64,000 nt of DNA from Linyphia triangularis (taxonomy: Eukaryota > Arthropoda > Arachnida > Araneae > Linyphiidae): assembly GCA_963978545.1 (NCBI GenBank), contig OZ021726.1, positions 28,244,459-28,308,458 on the forward strand, written 5' to 3'. A program made the position numbers and the translations under genes. The notes beneath the pieces were generated by a model. That model was not told where the DNA came from. It searched no databases and worked only from the letters and a program-made list of their open reading frames with translations. This document shows, one piece after another, positions 14,220 to 24,400 of the stretch; the first letter of the stretch is position 1, and each line of letters starts with the position of its first letter.

Positions 14220-14799
14220 GTAAAATTAGCTGGGTGCACAAAAAATTGAAACTATGTTAAGGCCACCGTTTTGCTCGAAATTTTTTCTTATACAATATAA
14301 CCTCAAGAATATTTCAATAAAAATAATTCCTTTTAATAAAATGAACCTCGAAAAATAAAAAATTATTGTGAAATTATTTGTTATTGATAAATTATTATGA
14401 ATCCCCAAAGTGGAAAGGAAAGGTTATTCCTCATTCCTGAGCAATCACTGAAAGTGTAATTATCTTGTTTTTAAAATCAACTACACAATAACATTTTGCT
14501 ACAGTAGTCCTGTTTCTAATAATTTAAATGGTATATAAATGACGTGGGATGGTAAACTAAAATTTATCTGGAATAACAGAACGTTCAGAGCTTTAGCAAC
14601 TTTAATTATGTCAACATGTACTTATATACAGGATATTTACAAAATATCTGTCAAAAATCTAAACGCTGGTAGACAAAATAAACAGATTTTGTAATGGAAA
14701 ATATAAGCTCAAGAGATGTGTTAAGGTGTTAGATGCCATTTTTAGATTGTCATTTCCTTTACCACACTCCGTTGTACAGCGTAGGCTGCATAATGCAGA

Positions 14800-15036
14800 A
14801 CACTCCTGCTTAACACTGAATTCACATGTATGGATTTCTTCTTTTGGGAAAACATTAAGAGCATGGTCCACGAAAGTCGCATTGAGTCCGATAAGGATCT
14901 TGGGGCTAAACTGTCAGTTGCTGTCGGAAATGTGAGTGAAAAGTCTTGCGTTTTTGTCAATTTCCGTCAATTCATGTATTACCCTTTTGAAACTTGTGTT
15001 GCTGGTGGTGGTCGCCCTTTCAAGCACCTAATGGCA
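14800..15036 (+). pseudogene. Decayed transposase C-terminus (DUF4817/mariner-like)
   Basis: The plus strand reads MDFFFWENIKSMVHESRIES, then DKDLGAKLSVAVGNVSEKSC and ETCVAGGGRPFKHLM. Arthropod transposases of the DUF4817/mariner-like group typically end with a last catalytic D in a (D)FFLWG-(Y/H)-(L/I)K-x-x-VY motif, a DL-x-x-x-I helix and a C-x-x-x-GG-R-x-x-(E/D)-H-(L/I) terminus, and all three landmarks are visible here. The upstream part of the transposase (HTH and first two catalytic acids) cannot be read, so only the last roughly 70 codons survive. It lies about 370 bp upstream of the 15402 exon, presumably within that gene's preceding intron. Confidence 0.55.
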
Positions 15037-15401
15037 ATTATATTCCATCACAAAATTTGTGGTTCAGATTTACTTTAAGATGCATCTTGGTGACCTTTTC
15101 ATAGTTGGTGATTTGGCGAATACTGTGGCAATCTGTCACCAACTTGGTTTTCTGGCACGATCCTAGCGACTGTTTGGATTTAACAATACAGCGTTTTGAC
15201 TTCATTTTGAATTTGCCGACATAGCCCTTTGACGTCATTTTTAAATCACTTTATCAAGCGGCACCTTAGGTTAAATCCTAACCAAATTTGCTTATTTTGG
15301 TCCCATTTATCCACTTTTACACTTTTGACACATATTTTAGAAACATTCTGTATCGTACAAAATTCAATGGAATGTTATTCACTTTTGATCGTATGTTACA
15401 G

Positions 15402-15541
15402 GTGAAGGAATTGAACAGTGCCTATCTCGAGAACAACACGCATTTAACGGTCCACATTGAGTGGTTAGAGACAGTCCTGCTCTTCAGCGCCCTCTATCAC
15501 AAGTATGACGACGTGTGCAGAATACACGGGCATCAGATGAA
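15402..15541 (+). CDS. Penultimate coding exon of a coiled-coil protein gene
   Basis: The exon starts right after a TTACAG acceptor and stops at a consensus GTGAGT donor. It is open in one frame beginning VKELNSAYLENN and ending HGHQMK, 46 codons plus two bases. GC is clearly higher than in the surrounding AT-rich sequence, as expected for real coding DNA. The two leftover bases (AA) join the first G of the exon at 23688 to give AAG (Lys), so the two exons fit in phase without any adjustment. The segment is rich in Leu, Glu, His and Tyr, with heptad-like spacing that suits a helical or coiled-coil rod. I do not recognise the family. A cytoskeletal or centrosomal coiled-coil protein is a guess. 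Earlier exons must lie further upstream, and I could not find them in this window. Confidence 0.75.
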
Positions 15542-15713
15542 GTGAGTATGACGTTCACGACACATTTAAAACAAAGATCTTCTATTCAATTAATTTTATT
15601 TCAACATTAGATAGCCATCTCAACTACTTTAAATGGAATTCAGATAAGATTTAATTAGCTTGTTTTACAATACTACGCTTTGTGAAATATGAAATATTGT
15701 TTTGATTAATTAA

Positions 15714-16264
15714 GGGGACTGGTACCCCTTGTTTTTACAAAAAAAAATGATGAAAATATAAATTTTCTATGTTTTTCATGTTTATAATCTTTGAAACATT
15801 ATCCTTATTCTGGCACGTTTTAGAGCTGATTCATTACTGTAGTTTCAGAAAAATTAAACTTTATGGATAATTTAGCATTGCTGCAATAGCTCCTTTGATG
15901 TTTCGAACTCATTTTTCTCAGTTCGTGATTTTTTGAATTCCCACTCTACTCAAAATGCTAAAATGTTAGCAAATATGAATGAAATTATTTGAAATTTTTT
16001 TGTGTTATTCTTAATATCTATTTGATAAAAATAGGCATGGATTTTTCAAAAGAATAAAAAAAAAATTATTAAATTTTTTACAAATTTAAATGTTGAAAAA
16101 TACCCGTTAATTATATTTTTTACATATAGGTATAGTAATTATTGTTTTTCTCGAAAACTATTTTACTTATTCTAAATCCGATGCTTAAAAAAGTATAATA
16201 TATTACTAGGAGACATTTTCCAAAAAAATCATTGAAAAATGGAAAAGAAGATAGAATTTGAAAT

Positions 16265-16314
<50 letters not shown>

Positions 16315-16446
16315 TGAATATTTAGAGCACTATGTGAACTTTTTTTAAATAAAACTTACTTTTTACTTATTAATACTTCCAAATATGTAAAAATTAAATT
16401 TGTTAAGGCTTAAATAAAAAAAAAGTTTGAAAGGTACCAAGTCCCT
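15714..16446. mobile_element. TTAA-target MITE, family A, copy 1
   Basis: The left end is TTAA followed by GGGGACTGGTACC. The right end is GGTACCAAGTCCC then TTTAA. The ends are inverted repeats, the flanks carry TTAA, and the interior (about 730 bp) is non-coding and T-rich with a 40-bp poly-T tract (16271-16309). Read in reverse, its interior matches the element at 58679-59682 along most of its length, so this is a dispersed family. TTAA target choice suggests mobilisation by a piggyBac-type transposase, which is inference. Confidence 0.75.
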
Positions 16447-17079
16447 TTAAAGTGAGCGTGAAAACTCATATAACTGGAACATTATCAAGTAATGATTGAA
16501 AGGTTGAAAAACAATAGCATCAAAAGAGTGTGCCTAGTATATTTTTTAGAATTTACAGTAAAAGTAAATACTTCCATATGGGAACAATACAAATTTGTTT
16601 TAATAAAATATTGGCAAAAAGGAGCACTATCACACGGAAACAATGTGAAAAGTATATTCAAACGTCATGAGCAAAAGTGAACACTATCCCGAACAAATCA
16701 TGTAGAAGGTTCAAGTAAAAATATTGTAGGAGATATACTTTTCAACAACATTGTGTATGTTTACAATCAACGTTGAAACAACACCTTCCCATTGCTTGTA
16801 TTTAAGTACACGCCCTTTTCGACACTATTCTAATCAACCCATTTAAGTTTTTAAAATTTAAAAAGCTATAATAATCAAACATTGATTAGTATTCCTAGTT
16901 ACCTAAATAGGTATCTTATATCTTCTGTTATTCGACAAAAAGTGGCCGATTGTGTATAAGAAAAAAGTAAAGAAATTTCAACGAGTTTTCTTCAACATCA
17001 CAGCTGTAATTGATTGAGAAAACATTCCTTCTTACTGGAATGAATTGTTGTTTGATATTTTTTCTACTTTCAGAAGAAA

Positions 17080-17884
17080 GATATCCCCCCAAAAAAACTT
17101 TTGAAAAGTAGAAAAACCGCCAACCTCAAACACACAAAAAACTTTCTAGCAAGAAAAAAAAATCATACACATAATCAAAATTTGCAGCTACAAACACAGT
17201 GATATAAAAAAAGGCCAACCTCTGATTACAGCTCTTGGTTGTGACTCACTTAACAATGTACGTTTACTTAGTTTATTTTTAAAATTTAAGTTCCGCTCCC
17301 ATAAAAATTTACGCTGCTTGAGGTTGGTGCCCGTCGTCGGAATTTTGACAATGTTTGCATCTAAACTAATTCATGGACGAATATTGGAGGAGGTATGATT
17401 TTATTTGGATGAGTAGGAAATTTCAATGTAGTGTAAATTTTCCAGTTCACGTAAATGTAATTTTCGAAATGGTATAGAGAAATTGTGCTGAAAAGCTCGT
17501 ATTGGAATCTCTATGAAGGATTTTTAAATTGTAGAAAACAGATGTGTTTGTGGTAAGCTTTTGTTTGATCCATACATACATTTCGGAAAGTTTTTACTGT
17601 GTGGTGAATTGCAAAGTTTAGTGATTAAGACGGGCGCCAACCTCAAGCAGCGTAAATTTTTATGGGAGCGGAACTTAAATTTTAAAAATAAACTAAGTAA
17701 ACATACATTGTTAAGTGAGTCACAACCAAGAGCTGTAATCAGAGGTTGGCCTTTTTTTATATCACTGTGTTTGTAGCTGCAAATTTTGATTATGTGTATG
17801 ATTTTTTTTTCTTGCTAGAAAGTTTTTTGTGTTTTTGAGGTTGGCGGTTTTTCTACTTTTCAAAAGTTTTTTTGGGGGGATATC
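17080..17884. repeat. 256-bp near-perfect inverted repeat with 293-bp spacer
   Basis: Arms 17080-17335 and 17629-17884 are reverse complements of exactly equal length. Comparing them base by base I find three mismatches and no indels, even across A, T, C and G homopolymers. The arms start GATATCCCCCCAAAAAAAC and end GCTTGAGGTTGG then CGCCCGTC (T for C in the left copy). The spacer 17336-17628 has no recognised coding content. The arms are too similar to be old. The structure sits in the intron of the coiled-coil gene, so the primary transcript could fold into a long hairpin. It may be the remains of a fold-back transposon. No target-site duplication was seen. Confidence 0.9.
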
Positions 17885-18060
17885 AGAGCTTTTTTTAAGA
17901 CAGTGGTAACATCTTTTTCTTTCTTTTTTTTTTCTCCCTTCTCCCCCTTCTCCCCCTTTTTTTTCCATTTCATCATTTTTTTTTCTCTCTGTCCTTGATT
18001 TATGATGTACTTTTCAAGTTCTTCACTGCATCGTAGCATTTGGCGAAATGATGCAGCCAA
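17885..18060 (-). pseudogene. Lys/Glu-rich open segment, possible relic
   Basis: On the minus strand a frame of about 66 codons reads AASFRQMLRCSEELEKYIIN followed by a (KGE)n-like low-complexity run, and continues into the right arm of the adjacent inverted repeat before stopping. It lies on the same strand and just downstream of the decayed frame at 18239-18873 and may be a later exon of the same mobile-element gene. No domain was recognised, and the run of purines makes open frames likely by chance. Confidence 0.2.
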
Positions 18061-18238
18061 ACTTAACTTTGCGATAAACTTAAGTGATTTGATTGATATA
18101 GGGTTTTCGAGGATATATTGTGCATGATACTGGTTAATTTCAATAACAAAGTATCATATTTATTAATGTTGCATAGTTGTGGATTACTTTCCACTTCTTG
18201 TTAAGTATACCGCCCTCAACAGCAGATTCAAATAAGTT

Positions 18239-18873
18239 CTAGCATTTTCCGTCTACGCTTACTTGTATCGAGAATATGCAATCAGCGAAATCCCTGTAGG
18301 TCGACTCAACGAAAAACGGTTCAGTGCTAGAAGTGTGCAAAGATACGCCAGTCAAAGACTTATACTTATCTTCCGCATTAGTGCACATTGCATATTTTGT
18401 GAGCAGTATCTTAAATTTAGACCTAATCAAATGCAAGTTGGATCGCAATGTTTTACGTGCGCTTTACGAGACGCTATCGCCCATTTAATTAGCTTATCTA
18501 CAGTCAATTGTGCATTTTGTAAGTCAAGTTTATCCGTTATCTATTAATTTTGTGAAGAAAGGCGCCTTAAACTTTTCAGTCTCTATAATGTATGACAAGT
18601 TTTTTTGGTCGACTATCTCACAAGAAGCTGAACAAGAAACTTCTGTAGGAACATAAGTATCATTTAAGTTCAAAGAACTTTCAAAATTAGAAACAGCGGA
18701 ATCCTGTGTAATGTCGATTCCCTTTCGTTTTGTAATTGAAGCAACACCTTCAAACAGACGCCTTTTGATAGTTACTTTTTCTTCTATGCAATTGGCGATT
18801 GATTCGGAAGCTTTAGTTTTTGCGTAAATCTGACGGGTTTTTTTAGCTTATTTTGCTGCGCTTTTGAAGGCAT
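18239..18873 (-). pseudogene. Decayed ORF of an unknown, probably mobile, gene
   Basis: The minus strand starts ATG at 18873 and reads MPSKAQQNKLKKP. After a frameshift near 18820 it continues as KASESIANCIEEKVTIKRRL and then SSLNLNDTYVPTEV to a TAA at 18532-18530. A second frame covers the end and reads LTVDKLIKWAIASRKAHVK. After another frameshift a third reads SKFKILLTKYAMCTNAEDKY, then SSTEPFFVESTYRDFADCIF, to a TAG at 18239. The three pieces join end to end with residue content typical of a real protein (about 210 residues), so this is one gene broken by frameshifts. I do not recognise the family. Unusually high coding-like GC and its place among element debris suggest transposon cargo or transposase. 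Confidence 0.5.
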
Positions 18874-19119
18874 ATTAATCTAATTTGATGAAACAAAATC
18901 AAGTTGTAATGAACTCTCACCTAGCATAATAGTTTTAAAACACTTTTCAAGAAGCAGTTCGTTCAGTTACAGTGAAAACCAGAGTTACACCCAATTAGTA
19001 AATCTTATACTCTGGTAAAATCAAAAATACATTGTGAAAACACATATATCATCAATTAGAAACTGAATGAATATTATTGTCACGTACTTTGATAATTATT
19101 AAGTTTAAAGAAAATCTTT

Positions 19120-19200
19120 TTCTAATTCCAACCAAGAACCAATCGCAATGTGAATAACAAAATATTTTTCCAATTCCAACCAAAAACCAATCGCAATGAG
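19120..19200. repeat. 48-bp tandem pair containing CCAAT motifs
   Basis: AATTCCAACCAAGAACCAAT then CGCAATGTG, and AATTCCAACCAAAAACCAAT then CGCAATGAG, are spaced 48 bp apart. They lie about 250-330 bp upstream of the minus-strand pseudogene start at 18873, in inverted orientation relative to it, which would suit an old promoter. The second unit continues into a block (to about 19215) shared with 7626-7655. Confidence 0.5.
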
Positions 19201-20757
19201 TGTTTCACTTAGTCCGGTAACGTCATCTTTTATTATACTACGAATTTATTCCAGTATCTGGCAACTAAATATGATTATTTATATTCTTCATTTATTTTTC
19301 AACATTTCAACGGATATTTCCCGAAAATAGAATGTGTTTGAAAGTTACGCACTCTAAATTTTCACACAGTTCAAATAACACATTCAATTTATAGAAAACA
19401 TATTCCTCTTTACGGTCATTCTTAATTAGCCCTAACGTGGCAGCCAAACTAACGTCGAATTAATGACAAACCTGTTTGGCGACTTGGCATTTAACATGAA
19501 CCACAATTACAGGCTGATCGCCCGTATCTATCGCCAAATTTTGAAATGAAAAAAAGTAGTTTTAAATTAATTAAAAATAGAAAGAATTATTTAATGAAGT
19601 TCAAACCAAGGTAGGATTTTAAGTCGAAACATTCTGAATCATATAATTTAATCCGATTGAAGATCTGTAGCTTAGTTAGGTCTGGACGTTTGTCTAAATT
19701 TTTACATCAAAAACGGTTTTCGTTTTTTTATTTCATTTTGACTCAAAAACTCGTTTTTTTATTTCATTTTGGAAATTTCAATATTTTTTTTCTTAGTTGC
19801 TTTTTATCCTAGGTACTCGATTTTTTTTTCTTTAAAAGTTATTACCAAGATGAATCAATGGTATTTTTTGTATAATTATGCGAAGTTCCGGAAGCACGCT
19901 AGAAAATAGTCAATTTCGGCTTTTTCGTTGGAAGTTGTGCAGAGAATTGATACTTACTGTCGTTTTCGCCTTTTTAAGGTTGGCGGCGAAACGACCGTTT
20001 CGTCTGATTCAAAGTTGTCTATACTTAGATCAGTGATTAGAGACCATGACAAGAATTTTTTAAGTGACAAAAAAGTATAATATCCCAAACAAATTGCCGT
20101 CTCTCAACAATCAAGAAGTTCATACTCATAGTAAAAATAAAAATTAAGGAGTTAGCATTGCTCTTATTCTCAAATTTTTTATTTTACCCAATTAGAAAAA
20201 TGTGTGGTGGGCTTTAGAATGCCTTTGACTGTCTTTTTTTCTCAGAATTTAAAAAAAATTTTTACTTTGGCTGACAACACAACATATTTCAAAGTTAGTA
20301 ATTTTGGAAGTGGTAGAATAAAATCCAACAACAATGATGCAGACAAAAAATTTGTGTTCTCAATTTGGAAAGACGATGAACGTGATGGTTTTTAATGTAA
20401 TGGTCCTTAAAAATTATATAAATGTAGCTGCAAGGCCCTTGTCATTTTGGAAGATTTATCGAGATTGCAACGCACCACCTAATTGAAAAAAATAGTGGTT
20501 CAAGCAGGCAAATTTTATTTTTATTTTAAACTAACTGATATTACGGTCTTTAAAAATGTATTTTAACAATTATATTACATATCTGAAAAAAATCTTTAAA
20601 AATAATTGAATTTCAAATTATTCAATTCAATCTATTTGATGCAAATACCTAGGATAATGATGCATTTAAAATATTCTTGTAAAATCACATTGGAACAAAT
20701 TCCTAAATGCCTCAATGCCAGATAGTCCAGTTAAAATCCTCCTTACTTTCTACCAAT

Positions 20758-20943
20758 ACCGATCCGGCCACTTGATGACTGTGTGGTTAGCACTCTGGCC
20801 TCGAATACCAAAGGTAACTGGTTTGAATCCCGGGTTAGGCATGGATGTTCGTTGTGGTTCGGAATCAACGCTAAGCTGTAGTTCCTGTTATGATTAGCCG
20901 TTATTGTGCACAAGTATAGGTCATTGAATGAACCAAACAAACC
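20758..20943 (+). mobile_element. tRNA-derived SINE
   Basis: A pol III promoter is readable: the A-box region GTGTGGTTAGCACTC at 20781-20795 and a B box GGTTTGAATCC at 20820-20830, one base off the consensus GGTTCGANTCC. A non-tRNA body follows, and a short tail AACCAAACAAACC closes the element. ACCAAT on both sides (20752-20757 and 20941-20946) may be a short target-site duplication but overlaps the tail. It is oriented like the host gene, within its large intron. Confidence 0.7.
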
Positions 20944-21367
20944 AATGTAGATTCAAATATATATCTTAAAACCATTTACAGCTTTAGAACTTACGATATG
21001 GGATGGCAATTAAATCAATTTGTCTAGCATTCTATTGCAAAATGAATGTTTTCTATTCTGCAAATTAAATTGTTATTTGTTTAACTTGTATGTTTGATCT
21101 CTTGCAATTTTCACTTGTGTTGTACTCAAAAGTCTTGGAAACCCTATTTTGAGTGTTTGTAATCTTCTCTAGATATTTTTAAATAAAATTATTTGGATCG
21201 ATCCTCCAAGCACTTTTCACACAATTGTATTTTGCTATCCAACACAAAAAAATATCCGACCTTGAAATTAGCAGAACATTCATGCTATTGTTCACGAAAT
21301 GTAATGTACTGGCGAAAATATAAACTCTGGAAGACGGTACGAAAAGAGCAAATTTTTCCAAGGAATA

Positions 21368-21513
21368 CGAGGTGTGTAAATTAAGTAATGAGACTGATTT
21401 TCTAAGGTTAGATCTGGCAACACTGGGGACGCGACACGTAGAGGATAGGCAGGAAAGCATCTGATATGCGTCCAGTACAAGTTTGATCACGCTTAAGTTG
21501 TTGCGTTGCTCGT

Positions 21514-21544
<31 letters not shown>

Positions 21545-22251
21545 CTAAAGGTATTTTTTAGTGCGCTCTAAAAATGAGTGACATTAATTTTCAACAACGT
21601 TGTGCTATCAGGTTCTGCTTCAGACTTGGACACAGTGCCACGGAAACATTCGAAAAACTGCTTCAGGCCTATGGAGAGAGTGTTTTATCGAGAGCCTAGG
21701 TTTTTTAGGAGTTTTAAAGCATTTTCAAAAGGAAGACAATCAATTGAAGACGAGCCTCGCAGTGGGAGGCACAAAGAGTTTGTGCCTCAAGGGAAAATGG
21801 TAAATCAACATTCTTTTCGACAAGTTCTCAAGAGACATAAAAAAAGGGTCATGCGTGTAAGACCAACCATCAAAAACATATGGGTGTTGCATCACGACAC
21901 CCCAATTTCTATCAATGAGTTTTTGGGCTGTAAAAACATTCATGTGGCATCCCAGCCTCTTTATTCACCCGACTTGAGTCCATGGAACTTTTTTATGTGC
22001 CCAGGATTGAAAAATCTCTTCAAGGGAAGTCATTTTGGGACATTAAAGAATTTTCAAACAGTCATAACCTTCAAATTGAAGGCTATTCCTGTATCCGAGT
22101 TCCAGCACTTCTATAAGGAATAGAAGAATCGTCTCCAGCGCTGTGTGGTATCCTAGGGTAGTTACTTCGAAGGAAACAATGGGAATTTGTAATTTTACTT
22201 TAGTAAGAAAATTAGGAAAAATCAGTCTCATTACTTAATTTACACACTTCG
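21368..22251 (+). mobile_element. Mariner-family transposon with internal deletion
   Basis: The terminal inverted repeats are long and well preserved. The left begins CGAGGTGTGTAAATTAAGTA then ATGAGACTGATTTT, and the right is its complement with few changes. TA dinucleotides flank both ends (21366-21367 and 22252-22253), the expected mariner target duplication. The element is 884 bp, whereas complete mariners are about 1.3 kb. A T-rich tract of about 29 bp (21519-21545) interrupts the 5' untranslated part. The internal gene is defective (see the pseudogene entry), so any past movement needed a transposase from elsewhere. Confidence 0.9.
21574..22153 (+). pseudogene. Mariner transposase pseudogene, central part deleted
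   Basis: The frame begins MSDINFQQRCAIRFCFRLG, then SATETFEKLLQAYGESVLSRA, matching the N-terminal helix-turn-helix of mariner transposases, and is broken by a TAG and a frameshift near 21697-21715. It resumes as FKAFSKGRQSIEDEPRSGR and jumps directly to KEFVPQGKMVNQ. The middle third, including the second DNA-binding helices and the first catalytic Asp (GDESW region), is therefore missing. The HHD motif keeps the second Asp. About five residues after it are lost, shortening the usual 34-residue spacing. The third catalytic Asp is Asn (YSPDLSPWNFF, normally DFF). It ends near LKAIPVSEFQHFYKE and a premature stop. It cannot encode active enzyme. Confidence 0.9.
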
Positions 22252-22587
22252 TATATGATCGAAAATAAAACGTGTAACTAGTAGCACGTAAGGAAGATAT
22301 GAACAACAAGTATTCGAGAAAAGCAGTTAAAGTCAAAAGGAAAATAAAACATTTTACTGGCTAATCTTTTTGAAACAAATGCTCGAAAGGGCAACTACCA
22401 ACCCAACAATAAAATAACATTCCTATTGCGGAAAAAGGATTGGAGGACATTAGTAAATTGCCAAGAATATAAAGCTCATTTTCAGCAACAACTGATAGTC
22501 TAGCCATTCGATCGTCATCGGTTCAGTGGTATATTCATCGAAAATGTTGTTAATGTGCCTCCAAATGAAGATAAGCATACATGTTAA

Positions 22588-23150
22588 GGGGAATTAATAC
22601 CCTCTATGCCGGAAATGTTAATTTAGCATATTTCATGTAGCTTTTTCTCAAAAAGTAATTGACATAGAAGCCTAATTTTTTTTTCAGTGCATTTAGCAGA
22701 TACTTGTTATTCTACTAAAGTTAGCTTTTGATTGAAATTTGATTTACTTTTTTTTCTAAATAAATTTTTGTGAAAATCAATCAAATTTTTTTTTCCCCGA
22801 AATAAGCTAAAACAAAAAATACTTTTAAAATAGCAACAAAATATCACTTCTATATATACAGTTACATAAAAGGAATATGTGGTAAAAAATTTAGGAAGAT
22901 AGTTTGTGCAGTTTCTGAGAAAAAGGTACATGAATAATGAAAAATGTCATTTTTAGAAAAACGCATTTTAAAGAAAACTTTACCTATAAATATAGTTACT
23001 AATTTTGTCATCAAAAAATTATTAAAAATACTTCTAGTTGAGGTATTATTACAAATGAGGTATCCTTTTAAAGGAGATAATTAAAATTTTGATAAAAAAA
23101 ATAATAAACACAAAATTGATTATTTATAAATTTTAGGGTACCAACTCTCC
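22588..23150. mobile_element. TTAA-target MITE, family B, copy 1
   Basis: The element is flanked by perfect TTAA on both sides (22584-22587 and 23151-23154). Ends are GGGGAATTAATACC and GGTACCAACTCTCC, the latter reading GGAGAGTTGGTACC on the other strand. The 563-bp interior is non-coding. It aligns in direct orientation along its length with 27048-27619, sharing blocks such as AAAAACGCATTTTAAAGAAA and CTTTACC. The ends resemble those of family A (GGGGACTTGGTACC), so both families may answer to one transposase. Confidence 0.8.
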
Positions 23151-23687
23151 TTAAAGAAGTGATAAAATAAAGAGTGCTGTGCAATGCAGTATGTGCTGCT
23201 TTGCAAAGGATCGTGGTAAAGAGGACAGCTTCTTTTACCCACGATTTAAACATGATCTCTAACACCTCAACGCGTTTTTGCGCAAATATTTTCCTTTGTA
23301 AAATCTGCTTATTTTGGTTCCCTCTATTTGCCTTTACAATTTTTGCAATTGCTTTAGAAACAAACTGTATAATTGCTTTAACATTTTATTTGCTCGTAAA
23401 ATTGGAATTAAATCCATCTTTTCTCAAAAAATTCTCCTTGGTAACTTTACGTCAATGCTAATTTTCTCTCTTTTCAGTAACCTATTAATTTCTTTGGAAT
23501 TTAGTAATAAAATTGGATTCTTATTTTGGTGTTGAATTTTGTATCATGCTTCTATCTCATTTTCGGCGAATTTGCTTGGTATAGATCCAACGTCAATACA
23601 CATTCTCTTGAAACTTAGTATTCGTTATTAATTTTCTTGTTGCGTACTTTACAGTTACCTTATTTTGGCATTAAATTCTGCTTACAG

Positions 23688-23883
23688 GCGTGAAATCACT
23701 GCACTACAAGTTGAGAACTACAGCTTGGAAAGACAGCTCTTCAGCTACCAGAAGTCCCTGGCAGTGTCTACATCCCGAACTCAGCATTCAGGGGACCTAG
23801 AGGAAGATGACTACTATCCGGACCACTACTACGAACGGAGCTTATCCAAGGAACAGAGCTTCTCCGAGTCGGAATACGTGTGA
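23688..23883 (+). CDS. Terminal coding exon, C-terminus of a coiled-coil protein
   Basis: The exon follows a pyrimidine-containing CTTACAG acceptor and completes the split Lys codon left by the 15402-15541 exon. It then encodes 64 residues to a TGA stop at 23881-23883. The first part (REITALQVENYSLERQLF) has Leu, Ile and Val at heptad-like spacing and probably forms a coiled coil. The second part is acidic and tyrosine-rich (DLEEDDYYPDHYYERS), then Ser-rich, ending SESEYV. The final E-Y-V fits a class III PDZ-ligand pattern (acidic residue at -2, hydrophobic C-terminus), which hints at a scaffold interaction but is not proof. Balanced codon use and higher GC than the flanks support a real exon. 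The protein family was not recognised. Confidence 0.8.
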
Positions 23884-24400
23884 AAGAAGAGACAAAATCC
23901 CCAAACATAACATACTACTAATAAGACTACTAATCCAACTAACTACCCGAGTAACAACCGGGGTTCAACTACCAGGGTTGAAGACATCTCTTAACATTCT
24001 GTTGGCTAGCAGGTTGTGCTAATCCCATCACAAAATCTCTTGGGTTCTGAATAAGACAATGCTTGTTACCGGTACTTTGCGTACTAATAGCACTTAACCT
24101 TCTAATTTTGAGACGTGATGGGTCGTCATGAAACGGATGGAATAGATTAGTGATGGTTTGTTATATTTAAATCCACTTTAAGGGTGAGAATAGCGCGATA
24201 CGTCCGCGATATGTCAAGACTGTCGTCAGTTGACGATTGGAGTTTCTCCATTAGTACGTTGATAGAAATCAGCGTCCGTCCGTGACAACCTATTGCGCTT
24301 TAAACTTAAATCAAGATTATTTTTACTGTTTAAAACGCACTTTTTAAATATTCGTTTTTGGTTCACTCTTCTTATTTAATAAATTTTTAGATTATCTGTA
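23884..24400 (+). other. Probable 3' UTR of the coiled-coil protein gene
   Basis: The stretch directly after the TGA stop stays unusually GC-rich and CpG-containing for about 400 bases, including several CGTC/GACG motifs around 24200-24290. It then falls back to AT-rich sequence. An AATAAA hexamer lies at 24378-24383 and is the first plausible polyadenylation signal. The real transcript end could be further downstream. Confidence 0.45.

Larger units (their letters stand above)
15542..23687 (+). other. 8.1-kb intron of the coiled-coil protein gene
   Basis: This intron runs from the GTGAGT donor to the CTTACAG acceptor. It holds a TTAA-type MITE (15714-16446), a long inverted repeat (17080-17884), a decayed minus-strand ORF (18239-18873), a 48-bp tandem CCAAT repeat (about 19120-19200), a SINE (20758-20943), a deleted mariner (21368-22251) and another TTAA-type MITE (22588-23150). 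The remaining sequence (16447-17079, 19216-20757, 22252-22587, 23151-23687) shows no exon that I can support. The intron boundaries are inferred from splice signals and phase. No transcript data were available. Confidence 0.65.
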
